Source: Ooceraea biroi (lineage: Eukaryota; Arthropoda; Insecta; Hymenoptera; Formicidae). From it: a stretch of 64,000 nucleotides of DNA. This document shows positions 1 through 11,331 of the stretch, one piece after another. Under the pieces are notes generated by a model. That model worked only from the letters and a program-made list of their open reading frames with translations. It did not search any database and was not told the origin of the DNA. The translations under genes were made by a program, and so were the position numbers. How positions within the stretch are numbered: position 1 is the stretch's first letter; every line of letters starts with the position of its first letter. The stretch covers positions 5,208,001 to 5,272,000 of the forward strand of contig NC_039517.1 of assembly GCF_003672135.1 (NCBI RefSeq). The letters are read 5' to 3'.

Positions 1-94
1 TAACACCCTCACCCTGTCCGCCGCCGCCGTCCTTTCTCGGACCACCCTCGAGTCGGAAAGCTGTCGCGATTGGATTTGCCTTTGTGTGGCATGA
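1..94. repeat. Left copy of a 94-bp direct repeat
   Basis: Bases 1-94 match 2472-2565 at 93 of 94 positions; the one difference is C at 25 against T at 2496. Similarity stops abruptly at base 95. In the right copy the repeat begins inside a GTAACA splice-donor-like sequence that follows AAG, so the left copy may be the start of an intron whose exon lies just outside the window. The left limit cannot be seen. A recent tandem duplication and an assembly duplication are both possible. Confidence 0.9.
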
Positions 95-960
95 TCGTGA
101 CTGAAATCGTGAATAAAAAAAGAAAAAATGTATTTTTTGCTCCATTCTATGCGATCAAAATGTACAAATGTAAATGGAGAGTTCGACTTTTTGTAAAAAT
201 CTCAAAACACTTGCATTTATAATCGTAATATCTAGTGATACACGTGACTTACATCCAAAATTGTAACTAGTGAAACAATCTTACGGTTAATCATAAAAAT
301 AAAAGTGATTCGCACTGACGGGGTCTCGCGAAAACGTATACCCCGATCCAATTAGCATTTTATATCGCTGAGCTGTTTATTGAAAACCGTCCAAGGAATA
401 CCTACCCTACCCCTCCCGCGACCCTCGACGCGTCGCCGTGTTTCATGAAGTTCCACGAAGCGACATTAACCAGATTCAATGAATGTCGCATATCCATCCG
501 TGTTGATTTTCGAATTACGCAGCGCGCTGCATTTCGGAGGATGAGGACTCGCTTAATTTTATTGGCTGCTTGTAAATTCGCGCCGCGTATCCGTGATGTA
601 AAATAAATACGTCGACGATATAACGAAAGCTCTGCGTGAACGGCGTAACAATCTCGCGCGCACAAACGCCGCGTAGAATAAAATTTATCGCGCAATTTAG
701 TTTTATGTACAAAGCCCCGTAAAAATTATGAAACGCCGCGGCGTCGCAAATAAAGTGCAGGAAATACGAATCTGCATACATGTATATCTCGCATGAGTAA
801 AGATCGAATTAAAAACACAAGTTATGGATTATTCTCACTGGCCTGAAGAACATGGCGCACGCCCTTAGGAAGCGGGGACGGTAGGCGCGCGGGCAGAACA
901 CCGGCAAGACGCCAAGACGAGAGAGGAGCTGGTCGCAGCCGCGCTTTCCGGTTCGCGTTT
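95..960. other. Noncoding stretch upstream of a TATA promoter
   Basis: Bases 95-400 are AT-rich and bases 400-960 are increasingly CpG-rich towards the TATA box at 961. Reading frames here are short and unlike known proteins. I see no gene. The CpG-rich part is probably promoter-proximal DNA. Confidence 0.5.
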
Positions 961-990
961 TATAAATACTGCAGACAGCCGAACGACAGT
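961..990 (+). promoter_or_regulatory. TATA box and initiator, candidate promoter
   Basis: TATAAATA at 961-968 is followed 27 bp later by an initiator-like GACAGT, with the candidate start at A988. The spacing is slightly short of the usual 30-31 bp. The next 420 bp are CpG-rich and without a long reading frame, then reach a consensus splice donor at 1408, which fits a noncoding first exon. The nearest coding gene downstream on this strand is the SBK1-like kinase, so this is its best candidate promoter. The link is inferred. Confidence 0.45.
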
Positions 991-1407
991 GCACCGAGGG
1001 AGCGCGGTAGACCAGTTGCGGAATCACTCGCGGTGCGTGGCCGCTCGCGTGTTCCACGACGAGGAAGCGATCGTTCTCACCTCGCGGTCCGTTCTCACGC
1101 GGATTCCCCGGATCCGCGCGAGTGTCTGTGCGCGATCATTTGAGACGGTCTCATCCGCGAGTGCGTGAATGCCTCCGCACGGAAATAGCGGTCTTGGTGG
1201 TGCGTTCACTGTGCTCCCTGGTGCGTCGCGCTTGACCACTTGAGTGCGCGACTCGGACGGGCACTCTCACGACACTCTCGCAAAGTACACGAGGCGGCAC
1301 GCGATCCGTGAATCTGCGTGGATCGCCGCGTGCGAGTTCGCAAAGGGTGGATTGTGTTCTACTTACATAAATAACGACGGGAGACCGATCTCACGGGTTT
1401 TATCAAC
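988..1407 (+). other. Candidate noncoding 5' exon
   Basis: This segment runs from the candidate start at 988 to AAC|GTAAGT, with the intron GT at 1408-1409, a near-perfect donor. It has no long reading frame. If it belongs to the SBK1-like gene, the acceptor could be near 3521, where TTTAATCAG precedes an open stretch leading in frame to the kinase start. RNA evidence would be needed to join these parts. Confidence 0.35.
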
Positions 1408-2404
1408 GTAAGTCCTGATTCAGATGAAAAGCAGCTATTGACCGGGTGGAGTCTTTGCATGACTTCCTACGAAGGGCAGTGACCCTTGCGTGGCAGCCTC
1501 ATAATAAGATTCGCGTTCGCGGAATCGAAGGGACTGGATGGAAGAAATTGGACCGCGCCGTTGCTTACGAAGATCAGAAATAATAATGACAATAATCAAT
1601 GATACATTTCGCACGCAGTGCAATTCTTGCAGTAAATCATTTACGATACGTGCCTACACAGGAAGAGGCACGTGTACGCTTATTTCTGTCGCTCGAGGAA
1701 TCGCGGGAAAGTGGAAATTGATTATATCGCTTAATTGCTTCGTTATTCGCGGATGTTGCAACCGCGGTCTTTGCGTCACCGGCTCGCACAAATAAGTCCG
1801 CTTTCCAATTGCTAGAAGCATCTCGTCCGTCTTTCGCATCTATCGACGACACCGCGATCTGCCAAATAATATGTATACGGCGCGTGCATTCCCTCACCTT
1901 GCGCAACTATTGTATGTACACGGTGTAAGAATATTGTACGATTTGTAGACCGCGAATGTTGTCATGCGACTCGCACGATCATTTTATCATCATTCTCGAT
2001 TAGCCGGCGTGTTCCGGAAACGAGTTTGATCCCCTTACGATCGAATCGATCGAGCCTGCATCAGCATACGCATCAGAGATTTAAATTGCGATTTGGAGAT
2101 TGGGACTCGACGAGGGAAAACGTCGTCTGCTGCATTTCGATCGGTTAAATCCCAATCTCGCAGTCTCAATCTCCGATGCATAATCTGATACGGGATTTAA
2201 ACGTTTTGCAGAGCCAAGGGGAGCGTGTTTCGAGCAGCGGAAGATAATAAAGATCTCTCAGGATGGAGCGATGACCGGTGACACATGGTGCCATTGATGA
2301 GCGGCGGGATGCTGCGGATCCGGCAGTCGCAATCGATTCGCGTCGAGCCGTGAAACATATATTCCGCGATACGAAGCGCCGATAAAAGGCGACGGATTAT
2401 CAGG
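1408..2404. other. Noncoding, probable intron
   Basis: There is no convincing coding frame. Around 2080-2180 two segments resemble each other in inverted orientation (GAGATTGGGACTC near 2095 against CCCAATCTC near 2151 and TCTCAATCTCC near 2165), giving a weak imperfect hairpin. Nothing else stands out. Confidence 0.4.
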
Positions 2405-2470
2405 ATGAGCGGGATGAAGAAGGCGATCGGGGGCTCCATTCACAGGATACGGGAGTTCGAACTCGAGAAG
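2405..2470 (+). other. Candidate 22-codon exon ending at a splice donor
   Basis: An ATG at 2405 opens 22 codons (MSGMKKAIGG at the start, FELEK at the end) that finish at AAG|GTAACA, a plausible donor with GT at 2471. A CAG at 2402-2404 could also be an acceptor, although its pyrimidine tract is poor. I do not recognise the peptide. Joining it to an acceptor at 3521 would keep the frame into the SBK1-like kinase, so it may be an alternative N-terminus. It directly precedes the right copy of the 94-bp repeat, which suggests that a sister exon lies just left of the window. All of this is inference from splice-like sites and frame. Confidence 0.22.
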
Positions 2471-2471
2471 G

Positions 2472-2565
2472 TAACACCCTCACCCTGTCCGCCGCTGCCG
2501 TCCTTTCTCGGACCACCCTCGAGTCGGAAAGCTGTCGCGATTGGATTTGCCTTTGTGTGGCATGA
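2472..2565. repeat. Right copy of the 94-bp direct repeat
   Basis: This is the partner of bases 1-94, with one mismatch. It starts on the second base of the GTAACA donor-like sequence after the candidate exon at 2405-2470, and the match ends at 2565. Confidence 0.9.
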
Positions 2566-3606
2566 CGTTTCCCCGAAATCTTCCCAAGCAGCGCCGGGGC
2601 TTTTCCGAGACATTGAGATCTCGAAATAGGACTCGCGAGCGTGCAGCGTTTCATTACGCTCGCGCGACCAACGGCCATTCTCCTGCCTGGCATTGCACCA
2701 ACGTTTCCCCAACGGAAGATCTTTGACGAGGACGACGGCGGCAACGTCTGCGACCGTGACTCGCCACCGTCGCCCCCGATGGATCGCTTTGTCACCTCGT
2801 ATCGTAGGTTGATTCGGACTCATCCGGTTTCCCTATGATTACGTTCTTCAAGTCAGGCAAGCTAATAGTAACGTCTCAGAAAAATCAGATTGTTCTCGGT
2901 TTATTCGTAATAATTTTTTATACATTTTATTTTTTTCTTTGACATTATTATAAATTTTGTATACTTATAAATTCTTATTATTCTGTTAATTTGCATTCGT
3001 TGGTTTGTTTGGTATTAATTTGGCACGCGGTCAGCACAGATCGCGACGCCAGCGTAGCTCTAAACTTCGCAATGTTTTATTTATGCATCACAGATATCAC
3101 AGAGATCAGTATTTGTTAATTTGATTGACATAAATTTCGAGCATATCGAACATGACGACAGAATGTGACTTTCTGCGCAGTAACTCGCGATTTTCGTCTT
3201 GTCCGTCTAATCAGAAATTAGTGGCATTCACGTTTCAACAAGACACATATCCAGTACTCTGAAACCGTGTTAAGGGGAAATTGCCTGAGTCGCAGCGTGT
3301 CGAGCTCGCATTGGGATCGAAACGTGCGTTTCGTAGCATGCGTCGGGATAAAAATAGACGCGTTGCGTAGAGATCGGCGTCGAGCGGAACGTCGCGTCGC
3401 TCAGCGTGCGGCGAGTAGCGCGTCAGGTCGCGTTGTCGCTCGCGAGTTCCCAGCGAGTTCTTGCCCTTCTTCGCAGCTGCAATTGGTGTCCTTCGTCCTG
3501 GAAAGCGTCTGCGTTTAATCAGTTAATTCTCGAGTTACCCCGGAAGCTCGCCCGTTTCCTCTCGAAGCGTCATCCGCGAACGTTCGTTGCTCCATCGTTC
3601 GTCGCC
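2566..3606. other. Probable intron and 5' leader of the kinase gene
   Basis: Bases 2840-3250 are AT-rich and noncoding. From about 3260 the DNA becomes CpG-rich. The reading frame of the kinase is open upstream to about 3406, so a longer N-terminus is formally possible. An acceptor-like TTTAATCAG ends at 3521. Confidence 0.4.
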
Positions 3607-6600
3607 ATGCACGGCAACGCGTCGGCGACTAACTGCTTTCTGGCGCAGGTGAATCTGATAGACGAGTTCGACATCCTGCAGATCGTCGGCGAGGGATGGT
3701 TCGGCAAGATCCTGCTGACTGAGCATCGCAGCACGCAGACCGAGATGGTGCTGAAGGCGTTGCCGAAAGCGTACACCGGTATCTCGGACTTCTTTCGGGA
3801 GTTCCATTACGGGCTGCACCTGTCGGCTCACAGGAACATCATAACTACGTACGATGTGGCATTCGAAACTGCTGGCTTCTACGTTTTCAGTCAGGAGTAC
3901 GCTCCGCTCGGTAAGAGAATCCCCACAGCGCGCGCGCGAGCGAGTGCGCGTTCGCTTGTTAATTAATATTTATAATTAATATGGATAATTAAAATGCGTG
4001 TCAAGAGAGAAAGCGCAAGAGAGATCTTAAATCTCGGAGAATCCGAAACTTTAATTGTCACAGTCGAGAAGTGTCAGAAGCTCGTAAAGAAAATCAGCCA
4101 AATTAATCTTCACGGGAATCTTTTCGTTCTCCTAATTGTCAAGTCTACAAGTGTCTCATTTGCAAATCTATAATCAGACAGTAGGATGCTCGAAAACTCG
4201 AATTGTTTCGAAAGTATCTACTTTCTCGGAATTACACTTCGAACCGAGCAAGTCGGAATCGCGTGGCTCTCGATGAGCACGGAACCGAGCGACGGGCTTG
4301 AAATTATTCAGCAATTATTCCAAGACGCGATACGGTTTCCCGGAAAGCGATCGCCATCACAAAGAGCGGAATATGCGGTATATGTACACAAGCGCGATGG
4401 CATCGATTTTCAGGCGATCTCACGTCGAACGTGACGGAGACCGGGCTGGGCGAGTTGCACGCGAAGAGGGTGGCCAGGCAGCTCGCCGCCGCGGTGCAAC
4501 ACATACACAGTCGCGAGCTGGTGCACCGCGACATCAAGCTGGACAACATCCTCGTGTTCCGCAGCGACTTCTCGCGCATCAAGTTGTGCGACTTTGGCGA
4601 GACCAGGCGGGTAAACACCGTGGTGCGAAGGCACAACGAGTGGCTGCCGTACTCGCCCCCCGAGGTACTGCAGATCGACACTGACGAGACGTACAAGTAA
4701 TTATATATATGCTGTGATTGACCATTACAATTATGTGCGCTTGTTCTACCCTCCCCGTTGACGTTACGCGACGTCTACGGGCGCCAAATGGAAAAGAAGA
4801 TTAAATTATTGGAGATTTCGTTTGTGAGAGAGGAGGGGAAAGGTCGAGGGTCGAACGTGGAGCGGAATCGAGTAAGCGCGGAAAATCTTGCTTTTCTTGC
4901 GGTGTAGCCGAGAATGTAAATATGTTACTTCAAAAATAGGTTTTACTTAATATTTGGAATACTGAAAGTTACAAAGTCTGTACAATGCTCGAATTACTTC
5001 GCACTATAGTTTTACTTGTTTTACTTGTACAATTTGAAATTAATTTATTATTTAATTATTTGAAATTAATATAATAAGTGTTTATCATTGTGATGGTTAA
5101 TTTTTTTTATCTCTAAGATTAGTTTTATTTTAGTGACAATGAAATAATCCAAAAATTATTTTAAAAAATAATATTTATTTTTTTATTTTGTACTGTTTGG
5201 ACGCGTTATTGTCTTAACATAAACAAATTATACACGTTGTCAAGTGTTGAATAGTCAAGTCAGGTCAGGTTTACATCTAGGTCCAAATAGACTCAGGTAG
5301 TCTTAAAATTAACCAAACATTGTCGCCTTAGTATTTCCTTTTATGAATTCATGGGAAAACGGTTTCTATGGGAAAAGATGGATACTCGATTTTGCTTCAT
5401 CCGTCTCTCCTGACGCTTCTAAAATTTGGTCCGACCCTCTGAGCACAAACGGGATTTTGGTCGGGTGTCAAGCCCGAGCACACTCTCATGAATGATGTGC
5501 AGCTCGGCCAAGGTATAACATTCTAATGCGACGGACGGACGGCTTTCAGAGCTCGCATGTCACACGACGTCTGGCAATTCGGCATTGTCCTATTTGTCTG
5601 CCTGACCGGATGCCTGCCATGGCAGAAAGCGGCGTTGGACGACCCGCGCTACACGAGATATCAAAACTGGCACAACGCGACACTCAACATCGCCAAGAAA
5701 CCGAAATTATTTCAGCTGATCAGCTCGCGGGCGCAGAGGTGGGTCCCCTCCCTTGCTACTTGAAGAACACGGATCAGGCGCCGTATCGGCGTGCATTCTA
5801 AACGCGTATGATTCAACGCGAGTGACCGCGTTCATTTTCATTCACTCACGTTCGCGATTATTTATGCTTTTAACAATCACCGGAGCATCTTAATTCCTGG
5901 CCAAGAATTTTGATGACTGTCGCGAGTAGTAATGAAAGAATTTTTCGAAGCGAGTTTCTACTACGAGAAAGCAATGGCATGTTTTGCGCTCTGCACGATT
6001 TTCTTCCAACTCTTTTAACGAATGTATAATTTTCTTAAAGAATGTTCAAGAGGCTATTGGACCCGAAGGCTGAGAAGCGGCCGGCCAGCGTGTTGGAGGT
6101 AAATAAATACTTGGAGGACAGATGGTTGGCGAAACTCGGGGCCGAGAAGGCTCTGAACGGTGAGTAGGCCCGGCGCCGCGATGTCGATCGACTAGCGAGA
6201 CGCTTATTGTAAACTTGCGTTCCCTTGCGTTCGCAGGCGGCGCCGACGAACGGGACGAGCTCTGCCCGTCCATGTACAGCTTCCACAGCTCTCTGGAGGA
6301 GAAGAACCAACTGCTGCACACTCTCACGACGTACGGCATCGAGACGACGGTAGACCGGTCGAAGAAGAAGGACCGCATCCGGGAGTGGATACAGGCGAGC
6401 GCGATCGTCGAGGAGAACGAAGGCGACGAGTCAGACATATGCGAGGACTCGGAATTCTTCGAGGACGAGGAGAACGAGAGCGAGGATGCAGAGCCGATTT
6501 CGATGAGGGGCAGGCACTTTCCGGAGCGGCGTCCGAGCGCCGCGGTGCCAAACGACGTTAGGAAGAACAGACGTAGAGCCTCGTCGAGTCGCGCCGCGTC

Positions 6601-7627
6601 GAGAGGGCGGACTTCCGCCTCCGCCAAGCCCGTCGAGAGGAAGATACCCTTCGCTCCCCAGGTGGCCGAGGAGCGGGAAACGATCGCGCGTTTCGCCAGC
6701 TTCCCCAATGGAGACCCGAGCCTCGCCACCGTGGAAAATCGCGGCCTTTCGACGAACGTAACGCCCGATGTGTCGTCGCCGACGAAATCAGTCACCAGCA
6801 CTCTGCAGTCTCCCAACGTGTCCGTCGCCAACGGCCGAAACGTCAAGGATCCCGCGAAAGCGAACGTCGATTCTGTTCAAGATGAATCGTCACTTCCGAC
6901 ATCGCCGTCGTCTTCCGCCGTCTTCTCGATGAAACCGTCGCCACCGAAGATCCCATCAGGCGCACTGGAAGCCAGAAGCAGTCCCGTAAGTAGTCGAGCG
7001 GCGCCGATGAGCCCGCAGATCCCGACGCGGAAGAATCGCGCTCACACGGCGCCGTTTCCGGACGCGCCCGAGAATCGAGCGGAGTCAGCGAGGCGGGCCC
7101 AATCCGCGACGATGCTGCGTGCACCGGAAGTGGAGGATCCATCGCGGGCAAGAGTGGTCGCGTCGCCGCGCCCGACGCCACTGCGAGCGGACAATTCCGG
7201 CGTCGTGGCGTCATCCACTCCGCGTGTCTCCGCGAGATCGGCTGCTCGAGCTGAGCGAGCAGCCGCGGCGCCGATAACGAGCGACATGGCCGAGGCGAGT
7301 CCTCAGCTCTTAAACAACATTTTGCCTGCTCGAGCGGAAGGCTCGCCGACATCATCGCGCGCGACCACGCAGATCAACGTGTCGGCCACCTCTCACTTGG
7401 TAATGCAGAGCTTCAGCGCTCTTCAGGATCTCGCGGCGAACGGCAGCGGTGCACCACCCTCACCGATTAACAGTCGACCCGATCGGCGAGCTGAGAAGGT
7501 GACCCTGACCTACGGCAAGGACGTGTACGAGCACTACGGAATCGCCCATGGGGCTATCCTGCCCATGAGGGTGAACATCGTCAGGCAGGACTCCGCCGGA
7601 AGCGGCAGCCGATCCGCGAGTAACTGA
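3607..7627 (+). CDS. SBK1: SBK1-like serine/threonine protein kinase (5 exons)
   Basis: Predicted exons are 3607-3910, 4414-4696, 5550-5738, 6041-6159 and 6237-7627. All introns are GT-AG and phases match, giving 761 aa. The kinase domain spans about residues 21-290: glycine loop GEGWFGK (28-34), lysine K50, helix-C glutamate E65, HRDIKLDN (139-146), DFG (161-163), PPE (183-185), DVWQFG (202-207) and KRPA (271-274). Every catalytic residue is present, so it should be active. The QEYAPLGDL hinge and the catalytic loop match the SH3-binding-domain kinase (SBK1) family. The tail (about 301-761) is far longer than in vertebrate SBK1, has an acidic cluster and Ser/Pro-rich DNA, and holds a class II SH3 ligand motif PQIPTR (558-563). 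Substrates are unknown. ATG 3607 was chosen because the kinase fold starts about 20 residues later; an in-frame upstream extension cannot be excluded. Exon 2 would hit a stop at TAA 4698-4700 if it were not spliced. Confidence 0.9.
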
Positions 7628-8010
7628 AGTGGCGCTAGAGGTTGCACAGGATCATCCCCAAGGACGCGGAACCGGAAGCCTGTCGCGGAGCTATCGAATG
7701 TACTGTCGCTACATCTGGAAGTGGTACATATTTGGCGAGATGTTTGTTCGGAGCACGTGATACTTCTTTCTCTGGAGGCTGTCTACGTGGATGGAAAGAT
7801 TCGAGGAGAAGATACCGGGATCGGAGATACGGATAGACATGATATACGCAAAGCGTGCGTATATTTGCCGTCCATGCGCATGCAATATGTATTCAACAAA
7901 GTCGAGATCGAATTGCGTGATCGTCGACAGTTCCCTTGGAACGTAGAAATATCGACGATGCTTTGACGTTTGGGTATGCGAAATAAAATAAAGTTACGCA
8001 CGTACACCTC
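7628..8010 (+). other. Probable 3'UTR and poly(A) signals of the kinase gene
   Basis: Two overlapping AATAAA signals lie at 7982-7987 and 7987-7992, about 355 bp after the stop codon. No coding frame of note occurs between. The cleavage site is estimated, not seen. Confidence 0.6.
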
Positions 8011-9200
8011 GCGCCTGCGCGAGGAGGAATGGCATTATATTGAACAGAGTGGACACTGTGTATATCCGGATGCAGGAGACATCGTGTTATGCACGTCGCA
8101 CTTCATTAGTCTCAAAGGACACTTATATCGCCACGTGTCGCTCGCTCCATCGGGCATAACGGGATAAAATTAACGCGGCATCACGAAAGAGGTGCACCGT
8201 GCATTGTGCCGAGATGCTGTTAGCGTGCCATCGTTTTAAACGTGAGAATCGCTCGCAGTTTTTTCCCTCGTCCGAACGTGACGAAGCGTTTTTCTTCGGC
8301 TCTCGTGTAAATCCGTTGATCGCGCGACGCGGCGAATGCTCCTCCTCGGGAGCAGCGCGGAGGAAATAGATGCGATCCATGAAATGCTAATTAATTAAAT
8401 GCGATCACATCGAATACAATTGGTTGCCATGCCTTGTGATATTAGCAATTGTTATAATAATATTATAATAATATAAGTTGTAATCTTCTTCTTTGAAAAT
8501 TCTTGCTTTATTTTCAAGAAGGGCATCTTCAACATGGGTAACGCATGGCGTTTCAGCTCGACATCATTTATTGTAACATATTTACGATATTATCCAAAAC
8601 GTTGAGTTATATATTACAACGCGCGTTATAATATATTGCCCAACGTTTTAACTTGATATCCTTAACTCATCCTTCTAAAAGCCCCCATTAAAAAGTTAAC
8701 GTCGCGTCATGTAATAAATTTTGCCATTTCGCTCGATGTAATACACAGCTCACGCGCATCAAGTATTCCGAAAACGGGGAAACGCGATACACCGTTCGAC
8801 GTTCGGCGCAGAGACAGGTCGCTCGAATAAATCATCGCGACGGCGTTTCGGACACATGCTCCATGTGTCACCGATACATTGAACAGCGGATTGTTCGCGC
8901 TGGCATGCATCGCGGCCATTTGCAGAATCGATATATATTTCATTTCCCGTTGCTTCTCGTGTACAATCGCTCCGGCCAGCCTCATCCTCACAGCGAGCCG
9001 CCTTGTGCCAAGTGTTACATTTAGTGTCCTTTTTTGGAAAAAAATTCATGCTTTATTCTCGGAAATTATAAAGAATCTCGCAATATATAAAGAATGTAAT
9101 ATAAAATTGAATAATATTCGAAATAAATGAATAACATACGCGCGAGATAATTGGCGATACTTTTATTTCCATACTGGGATGCGTTTGTCAGCCGCGTGGC
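8011..9200. other. Intergenic DNA
   Basis: This is mixed CpG-rich and AT-rich DNA with no conserved protein frame, RNA gene or repeat that I can recognise. Confidence 0.5.
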
Positions 9201-9203
9201 GGA

Positions 9204-10105
9204 GTTAATTAATAATACTGTACGTGTCCGATATTGCCTGATTTATGGACGCCGCGTCGGCGACTATTAGATAAGCCACCTTCGGCGGCGAGTTCCGTTT
9301 AAACTCCGAGCCGTTGCTCGCTACTATTAGCACGGGGTGAGAGCGAGGATGGCGCAAGGGCGCACAGGGAGAACGCGCAGGACGGGAAGGACGAAGTGGC
9401 AGCCGCGGGGGGTGGCGGCGAGAGGACCGCGCGTTCGCCGATGCGGAAATAATTCCCGGCCGGGTCGCGGCACGAATTAATTAAGAGATACGTAAGTAGC
9501 GCATATTGCGCAGGAGACGCAATTACCGTCGTCTTTGACGCCGCGGATTAACGTGCGAAAGATACACTTTGGAGGGAAAGGAGGAAGGACCGCTGCAAGA
9601 GAGTAGTTTATTGTCGCGAGAACTACCTGGAATATCGCGATGCGACCGGCTCGAAGCAGTATCTCGAAACTTTTACGAGGCATGGCGCGTTAATTGGTGT
9701 TCAAGTTAACATTGCTCGCGGGAGGAATTACTCATCGACACTTTTCGTGTTACTCGGACACGTACCATCCGTGTAGCGAGCGGACAAGTTGTCCGTTTTC
9801 GCAATACGCTACCGCGGAGACACTGTCACGCGCCGTTAATAAATTAATATCGATCGGCAGGAGTTAATTGATGCCGGCATATGTATGACCGGTGTATGTA
9901 TTATACTAATTAGATTATGCTATTGCCAGCTAATTAGATTAGCCGGCGATAATGAATGCTCGATTTTACACGTTTGCGAGCGCGATTGAAGAGAAAATCT
10001 ACAGAGAATCAACGCGCGATCTACAGTGCGCCCTTTTAATTCAGCAGCCCATCATGGCGTTGCGAGACATTCTGAACCGCACGAAGCTGCCGATTAATTA
10101 TTGCC
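9204..10105. promoter_or_regulatory. Cluster of homeodomain-type TAATTA motifs, candidate enhancer
   Basis: Motifs containing TTAATTAA, TAATTA or TTAATTG occur at 9204-9215, 9474-9485, 9861-9874 and near 10090. A perfect 12-bp direct repeat CTAATTAGATTA lies at 9906-9917 and 9930-9941, exactly 24 bp apart. Each copy joins a TAATTA core to a GATTA core, the classic homeodomain half-sites. The surrounding DNA is not simply AT-rich, which makes the cluster less likely to be chance. Enhancer function and target gene are inferred. Confidence 0.35.
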
Positions 10106-11295
10106 TGTACCTCGCGTCCGCTCGCTAAGCGGTCGCAATTGTCCTTGATACGTTATAGAGCGCAGCTGTCAACAAGCGATTGACCGAAAATCGTCGCTTC
10201 GCAGAGTGTCACGGCGTGACACCTTTGCCGCCCGTTAGCGAGGCCCAAAAGCCGCGCGGATGAAAATTGATGAAACCACAATTGATGTTAATGGCGCGCC
10301 GCAATTCCCCCCTCGACCGATCCTCTGCATCCTCGTTTCGACGGGGGCTGCTTCGAGGATTGATCTTGGATTTGCGCGCGAGGTCTGCGTTCCACGAGAA
10401 TATTGCGAGTTTGTTATTAACGATGCTACTACGATAAATAAAACAAAAATATTTCTCATACAGTCTATTTTTTTCCATGAGAGAGATTATTTGCGATCCT
10501 GATTCTAGAGCACACAGGTACGATGTTACGTGCTTGATGTCTCCAGAGTATCCATTCTTTTTATACGCTGCGCATTGTTAATTTATATTTGCTATTATCG
10601 TGAAATAGTTTTCTTTTAGAATACTAGTGGCATATTTCTGTTTATTGATAATCTGACAATTGAAACAATTTTCTTCTCGATTAAAATATTTTATAAACAT
10701 AATTGTTAAAATAAAACAATTTTTGGTTTAATATGTTAGATAGGTAATTTTAATTATTAATAATATTAATAATACTAGAGAGAACCAGGGAAGGATAATG
10801 TTGTAACAATCTCTCTCTCGTTCTCTCGACATTCGCATAGTTATTTCAAGTAGTATTTATATTACAAACTTGATATAACAACATCATTTAATCGCAAACC
10901 ACGGTCCTCGAGAACGAGCACCGTGGTAACGTTCGCATGGAAACACTTCGCTTCGGTGTTCAAGTCGACATCGGTCGAGGGTAAGGACCTCTCCGTTGCG
11001 AAAAGAGTGGTCGATCTCGCACGCGGGGAATGCGCTGCAACGTCACCCGACACGTGGGACGTGACGAGAGAGCGTATTAATCGTTTATGGAGCGTGCAAA
11101 TGCAACTTTCCGCTCGTGCGTCGTGCCGTACCTCCGCGCGTCACAGTCGTCATCCTTGCCGACCGGCACGAAATCGGATCAAATCGAAAGCAATCATCGC
11201 GCGCCGATTGCGCGACACTCTCGTTGCTAATTCGAAACGCGCCATTCGATTCGGCCAGCCGTTCCGCGCGTCGCCGAGATGATAACGGTCCGGGG
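10106..11295. other. Intergenic DNA
   Basis: It is AT-rich from about 10500 to 10870 and CpG-rich elsewhere. No gene or recognised repeat was found. Confidence 0.5.
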
Positions 11296-11331
11296 GATCG
11301 TAACGATAACGTTATCGTTATCGTTACGATC
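11296..11331. repeat. Perfect 16-bp inverted repeat with 4-nt loop
   Basis: The arm GATCGTAACGATAACG (11296-11311) is exactly complementary to 11316-11331 across the spacer TTAT. The arms are built from repeated CGTTA/TAACG units, and a further CGTAACGATG follows. It could form a stable hairpin or be an array of binding half-sites. No coding frame needs it. Confidence 0.9.

Noticed and set aside
2197..2439. Minus-strand frame with a hydrophobic FFIPLILII segment resembling a receptor helix
   Set aside because: A stop codon lies immediately before its ATG, there is no acceptor to bring in an upstream exon, and no other receptor helices follow.
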